64,000 bases of DNA, taken from NCBI GenBank assembly GCA_030427145.1, contig JAUHWT010000018.1:1-64000 (forward strand). The letters run 5' to 3'. Positions within the stretch are counted from its first letter, which is position 1. Each line of letters opens with the position of its first letter. The notes beneath the pieces were generated by a model, which ran no database searches, was not told the DNA's origin, and worked only from the letters and a program-made list of their open reading frames with translations. Below are positions 36,004 through 46,027 of this stretch, piece by piece. Source of the DNA: Alphaproteobacteria bacterium (GTDB lineage: Bacteria > Pseudomonadota > Alphaproteobacteria > Rhodobacterales > Rhodobacteraceae). The translations under genes were made by a program, and so were the position numbers.

Positions 36004-37251
36004 ATGTCACATACGAGCCCTCCCGTCGGGACCGGGCCGCTGATGCGCCGTGAGGCGCGTCTCGCCTGGGGCCTGCTCTCCCCAACCATTTTCAGTGTCT
36101 CGCTCGTGGTAATTCTGCCGCTGCTTGCGATTTTCTGGATCAGTTTCAAGCCGATTACCCTGTCGGACCTGCGCGCGCCGGCGCCGATTGTGCGGGAGGA
36201 TCTCCGTGGCAATCCCGAGGTGGCGGGCGATGAGGCGACACTGCGCTACAGGTTGCGAAATTCCAGCCAGGATGGCGAAATCCGGGATGTGGCCTTTGTC
36301 GATGAAATTGCCGAGGGACTGACGCTCACCGGTGAAGTCGACGATCGCTGTGTGCTCGACGGTCGGATGCTGACCTGTACCTTCGGTGACTGGGAACCGG
36401 GGTATCGTGAAACCCTCGCAATTCCTGTCACTGTCGATCAGGCGTATCTTGACGCCGACATCTCACCTTCGGACCGGCCTGCCGAGGTGACGGGGCGGGC
36501 CACCAATCCTTTGACGTCGTTTAACTTCACGTTCGAGAATTTTGCGGCGATTTTCGATGGCAGCGAGTTCTGGGGCGTCCTGGGCGTCACGATTTTCTAC
36601 ACTGTGTTTGGGACCATCGGTGCGCTGGTTGTGGGACTGTTTGCCGCTTTGCTGCTCGACAAGTCGTTTCGCGGGCAGGGGATTCTGAGGGGGCTTTATC
36701 TGTTTCCCTATGTCGCGCCCGTGATTGCGGTCGCGTTTACCTGGGTGATGCTGTTTGACCCGTTTTCCGGATCGGCCAACGCATTGCTGATGCAGATGGG
36801 CGTGACGGAAGCCCCAATCAATTTCTTTGGGGAGCGGCCTCTCGCGCTCATCATGGTGACGGTGTTCGAAATCTGGCGTTACTTTCCGCTCTCGTTCCTG
36901 TTCATTCTGGCGCGGATGCAGTCGATTGACTCCGACATGTACGAGGCGGCGGATATGGACGGTGCGAGTCCGTTTCAGAAGTTCCGCTATCTGTCGCTGC
37001 CGCAGCTGCTTGGCATTTTGTCGGTGCTGTTCCTGCTCCGGTTCATTTGGACGTTCAACAAGTTCGACGACATTTTCCTGCTCACCGGCGGTAATGCCGG
37101 GACGCGGACGCTGACGGTGAACGTTTATGAGCAGGCGTTTGCGATTTCGAACATTGGGGCGGGGGCCGCTGTGGCGGTGGTGATTTTCGCCTGTCTGATC
37201 CTGTTCTCGTTCGTGTTTTTCCGCTTCATGAGCCAGGAGGAAGGGCTGTGA
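36004..37251 (+). CDS. Sugar ABC transporter permease with inserted extracytoplasmic domain
   Basis: 415-residue MalF-type inner-membrane subunit. After TM1 (about 28-50) a polar stretch of about 120 residues (roughly 60-175) precedes the usual five further helices. The insert reads as a beta-sandwich of DUF11 style (ATLRYRLRNSSQDGEI, VAFVDEIAEGLTLTGEV, CVLDGRMLTCTF with two Cys). The cytoplasmic EAA loop is normal (YEAADMDGASPFQKFRYLSLPQL). The insert sits where MalF has its P2-type loop and may contact the binding protein. Overlaps the next permease by 4 bases. Confidence 0.88.
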   Translation: MSHTSPPVGTGPLMRREARLAWGLLSPTIFSVSLVVILPLLAIFWISFKPITLSDLRAPAPIVREDLRGNPEVAGDEATLRYRLRNSSQDGEIRDVAFVDEIAEGLTLTGEVDDRCVLDGRMLTCTFGDWEPGYRETLAIPVTVDQAYLDADISPSDRPAEVTGRATNPLTSFNFTFENFAAIFDGSEFWGVLGVTIFYTVFGTIGALVVGLFAALLLDKSFRGQGILRGLYLFPYVAPVIAVAFTWVMLFDPFSGSANALLMQMGVTEAPINFFGERPLALIMVTVFEIWRYFPLSFLFILARMQSIDSDMYEAADMDGASPFQKFRYLSLPQLLGILSVLFLLRFIWTFNKFDDIFLLTGGNAGTRTLTVNVYEQAFAISNIGAGAAVAVVIFACLILFSFVFFRFMSQEEGL

Positions 37252-38477
37252 GTATGGTACGGAATGGTTATGTGACCGGCCCCGTCATCGGTGCGCTCTG
37301 GTCTTTCACAATGGCGATTGTTGTCTGTGTCGCCATGTCTTTTTCCACCGGCGATGCACTGGCACCTTCGGTGATCTCGTCGCTGGTATTTGGAGCTTTG
37401 GCCGGTTTTTTGATGCTGCCCGGAGTGCTGGAGGGGATCAGAGGGCAATTGGTGCCAGTAGTAGTGCTGGTGGCTTTGACGGTCATTTCGTTCATCCTGT
37501 TTCGGCCGGCGATCTTCGGGCCGGCGGAAACGGGGCTCTTTACGAAGCTGATCGGGTGGCTGCTGATGATTGCGGCCACGTTTGGATCGGTTCGGGTCAT
37601 GTTGGCAGGTCTTCCCTTCGGGTTGGCCAACCGGCACGAATTTGAGGAGGCGGTGATCCGGTTTTTGACCGGGTTCGGCTACGTCTTTTTCACGGCCCTC
37701 GTGATCATCCCGTTCTACGTGATGGTGATGACCAGCCTGAAAAACCAGCAGGATCTTATGCTCAATCCGTTGGACTTCTCACTGGATCTGTCCAAGGGTA
37801 CTGAACTGTTTCGCAGTTATTTCGAGCTGTTCCAGGACTTCAACTTTGGCTCCTATCTGCTGACCTCCCTGATCGTGTCTCTCGTGACGGTGTTCATCAC
37901 CCTGTTGCTCGCCGTGCCCGGTGCCTACGCGGTTGCCCGGCTCAGGTTCCGGGGGCGGGTGGCGTTTTCGCGGTCCATTCTGTTGATCTACATGGTGCCG
38001 ATGATTGTTTTGGCACTGCCGATCTACATCGCGTTTTCAATGACGGGGTTGAGGAACTCACTATTGGGTATCGTGCTCATTTATCCGGTGACCACCATTC
38101 CCGTCGCTCTTTACATGCTGCAGGGGTATTTCCGTGGGCTGCCGGAGGAGATTGAGGAGGCGGGCCTTATGGATGGTCTGTCTCGGCTGCGCGTGATCTG
38201 GAAAATCACCTTGCCGCTTTCGCTGCCCGCGCTGGCAAGCGTGTCGCTCTATGTCTTCATGATCGCCTGGAACGAGTTCCTGCTCGCTTTCATGCTCCTT
38301 GATGACCCATCAAAATTCACCCTTACGAGAGGGGTGGCCATGCTCAACTCGTCGGAAATTCCGAGACAGCACCTGATGGCTGGGTCGGTGATCGCGACGG
38401 TCCCAATCATGGTTCTGTTTCTTGGACTGGAGAAATTCATGACTAAAGGCCTCACAGCCGGTTCGGTGAAAGGATAG
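37248..38477 (+). CDS. Sugar ABC transporter permease with extra N-terminal helices
   Basis: 409-residue MalG-type permease. The C-terminal 270 residues are the standard six-helix domain with the EAA loop EEIEEAGLMDGLSRLRVIWKI-like sequence contacting the ATPase. The first 130 residues add about four hydrophobic helices (near 10-30, 40-58, 65-85 and 100-122) not needed for the fold. The GTG start overlaps the preceding gene (GTGA) and is preceded by AGGAGGAAGGG; an ATG 6 bases later is possible. It pairs with the upstream permease as a heterodimer. Confidence 0.88.
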   Translation: MSMVRNGYVTGPVIGALWSFTMAIVVCVAMSFSTGDALAPSVISSLVFGALAGFLMLPGVLEGIRGQLVPVVVLVALTVISFILFRPAIFGPAETGLFTKLIGWLLMIAATFGSVRVMLAGLPFGLANRHEFEEAVIRFLTGFGYVFFTALVIIPFYVMVMTSLKNQQDLMLNPLDFSLDLSKGTELFRSYFELFQDFNFGSYLLTSLIVSLVTVFITLLLAVPGAYAVARLRFRGRVAFSRSILLIYMVPMIVLALPIYIAFSMTGLRNSLLGIVLIYPVTTIPVALYMLQGYFRGLPEEIEEAGLMDGLSRLRVIWKITLPLSLPALASVSLYVFMIAWNEFLLAFMLLDDPSKFTLTRGVAMLNSSEIPRQHLMAGSVIATVPIMVLFLGLEKFMTKGLTAGSVKG

Positions 38478-38481
38478 CACC

Positions 38482-39747
38482 ATGGCAACTATTGAGGAAC
38501 TTGACGAACAGGCGCGGGAAATTCTCCGCCGCAACGACCGGGGGGGGTATTCCGTACCGACTGCGGGACTCTATCCCTACCAGTGGAACTGGGACAGCGC
38601 GTTTTCCGCCTATGGCTATGCGGAATTCGACATCGACCGCGCCTGGACGGAGCTGGAAACGCTGTTTTCCGGCCAGTGGGACAATGGCATGGTGCCACAT
38701 ATCCTCTTCCACCAGGCGGATGACGGCTATTTCCCTGGACCCGATGTCTGGGGCGCGCAGGGACATGGGCCCATAGATTCGTCCGGCATCAGCCAGCCGC
38801 CGGTGGCTGCGGCGTTTGCCCGGCGTATCCATGATCTGGACCCTTCAGTAGGTGCCGAGCGGGTTGGTGCGCTGTTTGAGCCGATGCTCAAATGGCATCG
38901 CTGGTTCATGAAATGCCGGGGCGAGAGCGGTGCGATCTGTATCACCCATCCGTGGGAGTCGGGTCGAGATAATGCTCCCAGCTGGGACAAATCCCTGGCG
39001 GCGGTCGATGCCTCCAACGTTGGGCCATATGTGCGTCGCGATACCGGTCACGTGGATGCGTCCATGCGACCGACCAAGTACGACTATGACCGTTATATCG
39101 CGATTGTGAATTTCGGCCGGGACAACAACTGGGACGAGGACGTGATTCTGACCGATGGTCCATTCCGTGTTGCGGACCCTACGATGACCTTCACGCTGCT
39201 GCGCAGTCACCGCGATTTGAGTTACCTTGGGCAGGAACTGGGACGGGACACATCCGAAGTTGATGGCTGGATTGAGGAGCTTGAAAGCGGCGCGGCCAGC
39301 CTGTGGAATGAGACAATTGGTGCGTATGACACCAAAGATCTGCGCACCGGTGAGTTCGGGGGAACCGCATCGAGCGCATCGTTTCTGAACTGGTACGGCG
39401 GCGTGGAGAACGGGGTCGCGCTCGACACGCTGAAGCAGTTTAACGCCGGAACCAAATACGGTGTTGCCAGTCATGATCCCCGTCTGGGGTCATTTGACCC
39501 GAAACGCTACTGGCGCGGTCCGGTCTGGGCCGTGGTCAACTATCTGGTTGGGTCTGGGCTGGGGTCATGCGGCCACATGCAGGAGGCGGAAAAGATTCGG
39601 CAGGACACGGCGGAGCTGATCTCGAAGAACGGATTTGCCGAATACTACGACCCAAATACCGGCGAGCCGGCAGGAGGCGGGAGCTTTTCCTGGACGGCTG
39701 CCGTTTGGCTGAGTTGGGCGTCACCGAGTGCGGGGGAGGGAAACTGA
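38482..39747 (+). CDS. Cytoplasmic GH63-like glycoside hydrolase (glucosylglycerate hydrolase type)
   Basis: 421 residues without signal peptide, (alpha/alpha)6-barrel type. YQWNWDSAF (about 33-41) and [15 protein letters not shown] (about 335-349) are the conserved loops of GH63 enzymes such as mannosylglycerate and glucosylglycerate hydrolases. HPWESGRDN also fits that group. The gene lies inside the ABC operon, so the enzyme would split the imported solute in the cytoplasm. The best guess is an alpha-glucoside of glycerate or glycerol, compatible solutes common in marine microbes. A trehalase-like or other alpha-glucosidase activity cannot be excluded. Confidence 0.8.
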   Translation: MATIEELDEQAREILRRNDRGGYSVPTAGLYPYQWNWDSAFSAYGYAEFDIDRAWTELETLFSGQWDNGMVPHILFHQADDGYFPGPDVWGAQGHGPIDSSGISQPPVAAAFARRIHDLDPSVGAERVGALFEPMLKWHRWFMKCRGESGAICITHPWESGRDNAPSWDKSLAAVDASNVGPYVRRDTGHVDASMRPTKYDYDRYIAIVNFGRDNNWDEDVILTDGPFRVADPTMTFTLLRSHRDLSYLGQELGRDTSEVDGWIEELESGAASLWNETIGAYDTKDLRTGEFGGTASSASFLNWYGGVENGVALDTLKQFNAGTKYGVASHDPRLGSFDPKRYWRGPVWAVVNYLVGSGLGSCGHMQEAEKIRQDTAELISKNGFAEYYDPNTGEPAGGGSFSWTAAVWLSWASPSAGEGN

Positions 39748-39748
39748 A

Positions 39749-40798
39749 ATGGGATCCATCGAACTTAAGGCCGTCGAAAAATGGTACGGTGAGGTTCAGG
39801 TCATCAAGGGTGTCGACCTGAAGATCGAAAATGGCGAGTTCATCATCTTTGTCGGGCCCTCCGGATGCGGCAAGTCAACGCTGCTGCGGATGATCGCGGG
39901 CCTGGAGGAAACAAGCCGGGGCAGTATTCTGATCGATTATCGCGATGCCACGGCTGAGCCGCCGTCGAAGCGTGGTCTTGCCATGGTTTTTCAGTCCTAT
40001 GCTCTTTATCCGCACATGTCGGTTGGCGAAAATATGGGGTTCTCCCTGAAAGCTGCCGGCGCACCCAAGGCCGAGATTGAGGCCAAGGTCAACGAGGCCG
40101 CGAGTGTCCTGAAACTGGAGCCGTTTTTGGATCGCAGACCGAAGGACCTGTCCGGTGGGCAGCGTCAGAGGGTTGCAATCGGGCGGTCGATCGTTCGTGA
40201 TCCAACGGCGTTTTTGTTTGATGAGCCGCTGTCCAACCTCGATGCCTCACTCCGGGTGGAGATGCGGTACGAGATTGCAAAACTCCATCAGACGCTCGAT
40301 TCGAGCATGATTTACGTGACGCACGATCAGGTCGAGGCCATGACGTTGGCCGACCGGATCGTGGTGCTGGATGGTGGGTATATTGCCCAGGTTGGGACGC
40401 CGCGGGAACTCTATGAGAGGCCGGGGAACCTGTTCGTGGCGCAGTTCATCGGCAGTCCGAAGATGAACGTGATCCCGTGTTCCACCAGTGATGGCGCCTA
40501 CAGCCTGGATGGCGGTCGCGGTGGCGCCTATACGGGGTCGGTGCCGGTGACGCAATTGGGTATCCGGCCCGAGCACATTTCCATTGTCGCTGAAGGCGAG
40601 GGCCAGTGTGACGGCACGGTCGATCTGCTCGAATACCTTGGCGCGGATACGTTTGTGATTGTCGATGCAGGAGTGCTCGGGAAGATCACCGTTCGGGTTG
40701 TCGGCAACGCCGACGTCCGTGTTGGTGACAGGGTCGGTTTGGCGTTCGAGCCGGACCTGACACATTTCTTTGACGCCAACGGTCAGGCGGTTCGCTGA
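39749..40798 (+). CDS. Sugar ABC transporter ATP-binding protein, MalK/UgpC type
   Basis: 349-residue ATPase of the CUT1 family. Walker [11 protein letters not shown]-loop [10 protein letters not shown], signature LSGGQRQRV, Walker [12 protein letters not shown] and H-loop THDQVEA are intact. A C-terminal regulatory OB-like domain follows (about 240-349). The ATG at 39749 follows GGGGGAGGG; it overlaps nothing and begins 2 bases after the hydrolase stop. Energises the two permeases upstream. Last gene of the unit before a hairpin at 40819. Confidence 0.94.
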   Translation: MGSIELKAVEKWYGEVQVIKGVDLKIENGEFIIFVGPSGCGKSTLLRMIAGLEETSRGSILIDYRDATAEPPSKRGLAMVFQSYALYPHMSVGENMGFSLKAAGAPKAEIEAKVNEAASVLKLEPFLDRRPKDLSGGQRQRVAIGRSIVRDPTAFLFDEPLSNLDASLRVEMRYEIAKLHQTLDSSMIYVTHDQVEAMTLADRIVVLDGGYIAQVGTPRELYERPGNLFVAQFIGSPKMNVIPCSTSDGAYSLDGGRGGAYTGSVPVTQLGIRPEHISIVAEGEGQCDGTVDLLEYLGADTFVIVDAGVLGKITVRVVGNADVRVGDRVGLAFEPDLTHFFDANGQAVR

Positions 40799-40818
40799 TA
40801 GCGGACGGCATAACGTGA

Positions 40819-40843
40819 ATCCGCAGGAATAACTCCTGCGGAT
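40819..40843. terminator. Hairpin between convergent units
   Basis: ATCCGCAGGA (40819-40828) and TCCTGCGGAT (40834-40843) form a perfect 10-bp stem with a 5-base loop, about 20 bases after the ATPase stop and 25 bases from the stop of the convergent septum gene. The T-run is weak (GTATTTAT on the plus strand). Confidence 0.65.
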
Positions 40844-40868
40844 GCGTATTTATGGCCTGCGGCCGTGA

Positions 40869-41180
40869 TTAGCGGATGATAATTTCGTTTTCGCGGCCGA
40901 GGCCAAGAACCACACGGGCCCGTTCGTCCAGAAGCTCAAGGTCGAGCGTTTCGGTGGAGAGGCGGCGGGTTTTGTTTGCGACGCGCTCGCGTTCAATCCT
41001 GAGTTCGGCGAGCTGCTTTTCGAGGTGACCTTCCTCGGCATTAATTTCAAACAGCCTGAAAAGGCCGTATTCGCCCTGAAAAACGGCGATCGTCAGATAG
41101 ACAACAAGGGACAGCATAACGAGTGAAAACACCGTGCTGCCGGTGTTGCGCCCAGCCCGTCGAAAACCTCCAACTCGCAT
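40869..41180 (-). CDS. Septum formation initiator (FtsB/DivIC family)
   Basis: 103-residue bitopic division protein. One TM helix (about 18-35; VFSLVMLSLVVYLTIAVF) is followed by FQGEYGLFRL, typical of the family, and a coiled coil (about 45-80; EEGHLEKQLAELRIERERV). The end LLDERARVVLGLGRENE matches alphaproteobacterial DivIC. In the divisome it would bridge FtsL and FtsQ. The ATG at 41180 is preferred over a TTG at 41198; neither has a strong ribosome site. Monocistronic, followed by a shared hairpin. Confidence 0.9.
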   Translation of the reverse strand: MRVGGFRRAGRNTGSTVFSLVMLSLVVYLTIAVFQGEYGLFRLFEINAEEGHLEKQLAELRIERERVANKTRRLSTETLDLELLDERARVVLGLGRENEIIIR

Positions 41181-41228
41181 ACCAAATTCTGCCTGCAATT
41201 CTTGTTTTGCGGGGAGTTTGGCAGAAAG

Positions 41229-41250
41229 CGGGGGACTTGTGAATCCCCCG
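41229..41250 (-). terminator. Possible terminator after the aldolase gene
   Basis: CGGGGGA (41229-41235) and TCCCCCG (41244-41250) pair across 8 bases, about 50 bases past the aldolase stop on the minus strand. The downstream sequence CTTTCTG is only slightly T-rich. Confidence 0.4.
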
Positions 41251-41301
41251 ATTCAGTATGATTCGACCTAAATTGAATCAATTGTGCGGTCGTGTGGCGC
41301 G

Positions 41302-42231
41302 TCAGTCACGGCCCTTGTAGATGTCGATGATCTTGCCCAGCATTGCCAGTGCGTCCTCGCGGGAGCGCTGGAACGTGTTGCGGCCGATGATCGAACCGTT
41401 ACCGCCCCCGTCCCGAATGGCACGGGCATCGTCAAATACAGCATTTTCGCCTTTGGCGGCACCGCCGGAGAACACCATGAGGCGGCGGCCGTTGAATGCG
41501 GACTGTACGCAGTGACGGACACGGGCGGCCTGATCGGCAATGTCGATTTCCTGTGCCTCATAGACCTTTTTGGCTTCACCAAGCTCAAGGTGGTCCGTCG
41601 ACAGTTTGATCTTGATAATATGGGCGCCGAGCAGGGCCGCGATCTGGGCCGCATATGCGGCGATGTCGATTGCGGTTTCGCCGTCTTTGGTCAGTGCCTC
41701 GCCGCGCGGGTAGGACCAGATGACTGTTGCGATTCCTTTTGACGCGGCTTCTTCGCGCATGGCCGCGATTTCCTCGAACATGTCGAGACCTGCGGTCGAG
41801 CCGGGGTAGATCGTGAAACCAATTGCCGAGCAGCCGAGACGGAGGGCATCATCGACGCTCGCCGTGATGGCCTGGTCCTTGAAGGCATCGGACGGAATCA
41901 GGGAGTTCGCGGAGTTGACCTTTAGAATGGTAGGGATCTGGCCCGCGAAAGTATCGGCACCCGCCTCAAGCATTCCAAGCGGTGCGGCATAGGCGCTGAG
42001 ACCGGCATCGATGGCGAGCTGGTAGTGGTAGTGCGGATCGTAAGCGACAGGGTTGGGTGCAAAGCTGCGGGCCGGGCCGTGCTCAAATCCCTGATCCACC
42101 GGAAGAATGACCATTTTGCCGGTTCCGCCGAGTTTGCCGTTCATCAGCATCTGGCAGAGTTTGCCCTTCACCCCCGCATTGTCACTCTCGTAGTTGCTGA
42201 GGATCTTCTGGACCGTTCTCGTGGCTTTCAT
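41302..42231 (-). CDS. Class I fructose-bisphosphate aldolase (DhnA/FbaB type)
   Basis: 309-residue TIM-barrel aldolase of the archaeal/DhnA class, which uses a Schiff-base lysine; HIIKIKLSTDH holds the candidate Lys. ILPVDQGFEHGPARSF, the N-terminal substrate region, and IIGRNTFQRSRE near the C-terminus are typical. It cleaves fructose-1,6-bisphosphate or runs in reverse for gluconeogenesis. The gene follows pgk by 10 bases, so tkt-pgk-aldolase is one probable transcript. Glyceraldehyde-3-phosphate dehydrogenase, often in such clusters, is absent here. Confidence 0.92.
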   Translation of the reverse strand: MKATRTVQKILSNYESDNAGVKGKLCQMLMNGKLGGTGKMVILPVDQGFEHGPARSFAPNPVAYDPHYHYQLAIDAGLSAYAAPLGMLEAGADTFAGQIPTILKVNSANSLIPSDAFKDQAITASVDDALRLGCSAIGFTIYPGSTAGLDMFEEIAAMREEAASKGIATVIWSYPRGEALTKDGETAIDIAAYAAQIAALLGAHIIKIKLSTDHLELGEAKKVYEAQEIDIADQAARVRHCVQSAFNGRRLMVFSGGAAKGENAVFDDARAIRDGGGNGSIIGRNTFQRSREDALAMLGKIIDIYKGRD

Positions 42232-42241
42232 GATCGTCCCT

Positions 42242-43462
42242 TTAAATTGTTGGTGCGGTAGTCTTGTTGCCCGATTTGTTCAGAGCGCTAACACCGGGAA
42301 GCTCCTTGCCCTCCAGCCATTCGAGGAAGGCGCCGCCGGCGGTAGATACGTAAGTGAAGTCATCAGCGGAACCGCTGGTGTTCAGAGCCGCGACGGTGTC
42401 ACCACCACCGGCAACGGACAGAAGCCGTCCGGCACGGGTGAGGGCGGCCACGCGTTTTGCGGCGGCGTCCGTGGCGGCATTAAACGGAGCAATTTCAAAA
42501 GCCCCAAGAGGGCCGTTCCAGACCACGGTTTTCGCGCCCTCAAATGTGAGGGCAATGCGGGCGATGGTAACCGGGCCGGCGTCGAGGATCATCGCGTCCT
42601 CTGGGCAGGCGTTTGCGGGAACGATCTCGTTTGGTGCGTTCTCGGCGAATTCCCGTGCGACTACCACGTCCAGCGGCAGCATGATCTCGCAATCCTGCTG
42701 TTTGGCTTCATCAAGGATCTGCTTCGCGGTATCCGTCATCTCGTGCTCGCAGAGCGATTTGCCCACGTCCACGCCCTGTGCGGCGAGGAAGGTGTTGGCC
42801 ATGCCACCACCGATAATCACTGTGTCGACTTTCCGGATCAGATTGCCGAGCAGTTCGAGTTTGGTGGACACTTTGGCGCCGCCGACGACGGCAACCACCG
42901 GATGCGTGGGATCGCCGAGGGCCTGCTGGAGGGCCTCCAACTCCTTTTGCATGAGACGTCCGCAGCAGGATGGAAGGAGGTGAGCAAGGCCTTCCGTTGA
43001 CGCGTGGGCCCGGTGTGCTGCGGAGAATGCATCATTGCAGTAGATGTCACCGAGCTTGGCGAGTTCAGCGGCAAAATCGGGATCGTTCTTTTCCTCACCG
43101 GCGTGGAACCTGGTGTTTTCGAGAAGAAGCACTTTACCCTGCGCAAGGTCCCGAACAGCGTTGATGGCGGGTTCCCCGACGCAGTCCCGTGCGAATTCCA
43201 CGTCAACGCCGAAGGCCGATCGAAGGGCATTCAGTGTCACTGAGAGGCTCATTTCCTCAACGCGCTGGCCCTTGGGACGGCCGAAATGGGCCAGCAGAAC
43301 CGGCTTTCCGCCGGCTGCGAGAATATCGGCAACGGTAGGGGCGATGCGTTCGATGCGTGTGGCGTCAGTGACCTGGCCGTCCCTGACCGGAACATTGATA
43401 TCAACGCGGGTCAGGACCGTTTTGCCTGACAGTTCCATTTCATCAAGCGTTTTCCAGGTCAT
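42242..43462 (-). CDS. pgk: Phosphoglycerate kinase
   Basis: 406 residues, slightly longer at the C-terminus than average. [11 protein letters not shown], the N-domain substrate loop [25 protein letters not shown], and the nucleotide loop [14 protein letters not shown] are present, as is the late [12 protein letters not shown]. Catalyses the ATP-forming step between 1,3-bisphosphoglycerate and 3-phosphoglycerate. The last 15 residues ([14 protein letters not shown] region) form a polar tail. 27 bases after tkt. Confidence 0.97.
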   Translation of the reverse strand: MTWKTLDEMELSGKTVLTRVDINVPVRDGQVTDATRIERIAPTVADILAAGGKPVLLAHFGRPKGQRVEEMSLSVTLNALRSAFGVDVEFARDCVGEPAINAVRDLAQGKVLLLENTRFHAGEEKNDPDFAAELAKLGDIYCNDAFSAAHRAHASTEGLAHLLPSCCGRLMQKELEALQQALGDPTHPVVAVVGGAKVSTKLELLGNLIRKVDTVIIGGGMANTFLAAQGVDVGKSLCEHEMTDTAKQILDEAKQQDCEIMLPLDVVVAREFAENAPNEIVPANACPEDAMILDAGPVTIARIALTFEGAKTVVWNGPLGAFEIAPFNAATDAAAKRVAALTRAGRLLSVAGGGDTVAALNTSGSADDFTYVSTAGGAFLEWLEGKELPGVSALNKSGNKTTAPTI

Positions 43463-43489
43463 GCTTCGTCCCTTTTTGTATTGTCCGAA

Positions 43490-45508
43490 CTAGAGAAGTT
43501 CAGTGGCCTTTTTTGCGACCGCTTCCGCCGTTATTCCAAAGTGAGCGTAAAGATCCTTGATCGGAGCGGAGGCGCCGAAGCCTTCCATGCCGACAAAACC
43601 GGATTTTTTCTCCGAGCCGCGCTCGCCGTACAGCCAGCGGTCCCAGCCCATGCGAATTCCGGCCTCAATGCCAACCCTTACCGTTCCTGCGGGAAGCACC
43701 TTGCGGCGGTATTTCAGGTCCTGCTGCTCGAAGAGTTCCCAGCACGGCATGGACACGACACGTGTACCAAAGCCGTTCGCCTGAAGCAGGTCGCGGGCCT
43801 GTAGGGCGATCTCCACCTCGGAGCCGGATGCCATGAGAACCACCATACGGCGTCCTTCCGCTTCCGCGAGGATGTATGCGCCTTTGGCAGTCAGGTTTTG
43901 ACGGCTGTATTCCTTGCGGAGCGTTGGCAAACCCTGGCGGGTCAGCGCAAGCACGGAGGGGAGTTTCGGGCCCGAAAGCGCGTGTTCCCACGCTTCCGAC
44001 GTCTCGATGATGTCGGCGGGCCGGTACACGTTGATGTTCGGCATGGCACGCAGAGATGCGAGATGTTCGACGGGCTGGTGTGTCGGGCCGTCTTCCCCAA
44101 GACCAATGGAGTCGTGGGTCAGGACGTGGACAACGCGCTGTTTCATCAGGGCGCCGAGCCGGATTGCGCCACGTGCGTAGTCACTGAAGACAAGGAAAGT
44201 ACCGCCGTAAGGCTGGCATCCGCCATGGAGGGCAATGCCGTTCATGGCCGCGGCCATTCCAAACTCGCGGATGCCGTAGTGAACATAGCGGCCGGAACGG
44301 TTTTCCGGGCCGAATATGCCGAGGTCCTTGGTCAGCGTGTTGTTTGAGCCAGTCAGGTCGGCGGAGCCGCCGATTGTCTCGGGCACGGCCTCATTGACGG
44401 CCTCGAGTACCATTTCGGAGGCTTTGCGGGTTGCAACTTTGGGCGCTGCTTCCGTCTGCTCCTTGCGGAAAGCGTTCATGGCCGTGGTCAGTTTCTTCGG
44501 CATTTCGCCGGCCATGATGCGTTCGAATTCCGTCTGTTTCCGACCGGAGAGTTTTTCGAACCTGGTATGCCACTCGGCCACCGCTGCCGCGCCGCGGGAG
44601 CCAATTTCCTTCCACGCGGATCGAATGTCGTCGGGAATGACGAATGGCTCGTGGGACCAGCCATAGATCTCGCGCACTTTGGCAATTTCATCGTCGCCCA
44701 ACGGCGAGCCGTGGACGCTTTTGGTGTCCTGCTTGTTGGGGGAGCCAAAACCGATATGCGTCTGGCAGTCGATCATTGCCGGCAGTTTGGAGGCTTTCGC
44801 TTCCGCCAGTGCCCGGTCAATGTCTTCCGGATCGTGGCCGTCGCAGGAATGTACGGACCATCCGGCAGCCTCGAAGCGCTTATGCTGGTCGGTGATGTCG
44901 GACAGGTTTACGGCACCGTCGATTGAAATGCCGTTGTTGTCCCAAAGCACGATCAGCTTTGAGAGTTTCTGTTTGCCGGCGAGGGCGATTGCCTCGTGGC
45001 TGATGCCCTCCATCAGGCAGCCGTCTCCGGCGATGACATATGTATTGTGGTTTACGATCTGACGGCCAAACCGCGACGCGAGACTTTCCTCGGCGATGGC
45101 CATGCCGACGGCGGTGGCAAGACCCTGACCGAGCGGGCCGGTTGTGGTTTCGATACCTTCGGCCTCACCGTATTCCGGGTGACCGGCCGTTTTTGAATGC
45201 AGCTGACGGAAGTTTTTCAACTCCTCAAGCGTCATGTCCTCATAGCCGGTGAGGTGCAGGAGTCCGTAAAGCAGCATCGATCCATGACCGGCTGACAGAA
45301 CGAAACGGTCACGGTCCGGCCATGACGGGTTCGAGGCGTCGAACTTCAGGTGTTTGTCGAAAAGTACCGTTGCGACATCGGCCATGCCCATGGGCATTCC
45401 AGGGTGGCCGGAATTGGCTTTTTGAACGGCGTCCATTGCCAGCACACGCAGTGCGGCAGCCCTGTTCCAGTGATCCGGATGACGTTGGCGGAGGTCGCTG
45501 ATATTCAC
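43490..45508 (-). CDS. tkt: Transketolase
   Basis: Thiamine-diphosphate enzyme of the pentose phosphate pathway. The 672-residue length fits. The ThDP/Mg motif [13 protein letters not shown] begins near residue 155, and the N-terminal [21 protein letters not shown] and the C-domain [14 protein letters not shown] are all present. The GTG at 45508 is chosen because residues from [13 protein letters not shown] align with family N-termini; the upstream part of the open frame is not protein-like. First gene of the tkt-pgk-aldolase unit, divergent from the coiled-coil/zapA pair across about 250 bases. Confidence 0.96.
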   Translation of the reverse strand: MNISDLRQRHPDHWNRAAALRVLAMDAVQKANSGHPGMPMGMADVATVLFDKHLKFDASNPSWPDRDRFVLSAGHGSMLLYGLLHLTGYEDMTLEELKNFRQLHSKTAGHPEYGEAEGIETTTGPLGQGLATAVGMAIAEESLASRFGRQIVNHNTYVIAGDGCLMEGISHEAIALAGKQKLSKLIVLWDNNGISIDGAVNLSDITDQHKRFEAAGWSVHSCDGHDPEDIDRALAEAKASKLPAMIDCQTHIGFGSPNKQDTKSVHGSPLGDDEIAKVREIYGWSHEPFVIPDDIRSAWKEIGSRGAAAVAEWHTRFEKLSGRKQTEFERIMAGEMPKKLTTAMNAFRKEQTEAAPKVATRKASEMVLEAVNEAVPETIGGSADLTGSNNTLTKDLGIFGPENRSGRYVHYGIREFGMAAAMNGIALHGGCQPYGGTFLVFSDYARGAIRLGALMKQRVVHVLTHDSIGLGEDGPTHQPVEHLASLRAMPNINVYRPADIIETSEAWEHALSGPKLPSVLALTRQGLPTLRKEYSRQNLTAKGAYILAEAEGRRMVVLMASGSEVEIALQARDLLQANGFGTRVVSMPCWELFEQQDLKYRRKVLPAGTVRVGIEAGIRMGWDRWLYGERGSEKKSGFVGMEGFGASAPIKDLYAHFGITAEAVAKKATELL

Positions 45509-45760
45509 CTGAGGGAGCCTTTCTGGAAATCTACCGGCCGGTCCTGAGCATGGATGGCCAAAATCAGGGGTTTGATACCAGCACTCCGGCAAGCGTCAAG
45601 GCGGTTTCACCCTATTGGCGTGTTCGAGCGCAAAATACGGTGCAAAAAGTACGGGTTTTCGGACATTTGGAAAAGAGTCCGGAGATTCGCGCCATCGACC
45701 GATTGCATTACATATGTTCGGGGCATAAAAACGTGTGCATGGGGTTTCGGAAGTGAAAAC

Positions 45761-46027
45761 ATGAGTCAGATTGATCAACTTGAAGTTCAGCTTGCCAGAG
45801 CGCTCGACCGCTTGCGTGAGGCAATTTCAACGTCGGAACGTGTCGCATCAGGGTCGGACGTGGAGCCGCTTCTTCAGGCTCGCGTGACTTCGCTGGAAAA
45901 CGACAAAGCACGGCTTCTTGAGGAGCTTGTCGGTGTGCGCTCCAAACGGGATGAGGATGTCGCGGCATTGGATGCGCTGATATCCCAGCTTAAGCCCCTC
46001 ATTGAGGAGGAGGCTACAAATGCCTGA
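45761..46027 (+). CDS. Small coiled-coil protein upstream of zapA
   Basis: 88 residues, nearly all helical. Two heptad stretches are visible (about 4-27, IDQLEVQLARALDRLREAI; about 43-85, ARVTSLENDKARLLEEL). There is no signal peptide. GGAAG precedes the ATG at 8 bases. The stop overlaps the zapA start by 8 bases, so the two are translationally coupled. The link with zapA suggests a division-associated scaffold, by analogy with ZapB-like coiled coils, but sequence identity to ZapB is not evident. Confidence 0.78.
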   Translation: MSQIDQLEVQLARALDRLREAISTSERVASGSDVEPLLQARVTSLENDKARLLEELVGVRSKRDEDVAALDALISQLKPLIEEEATNA

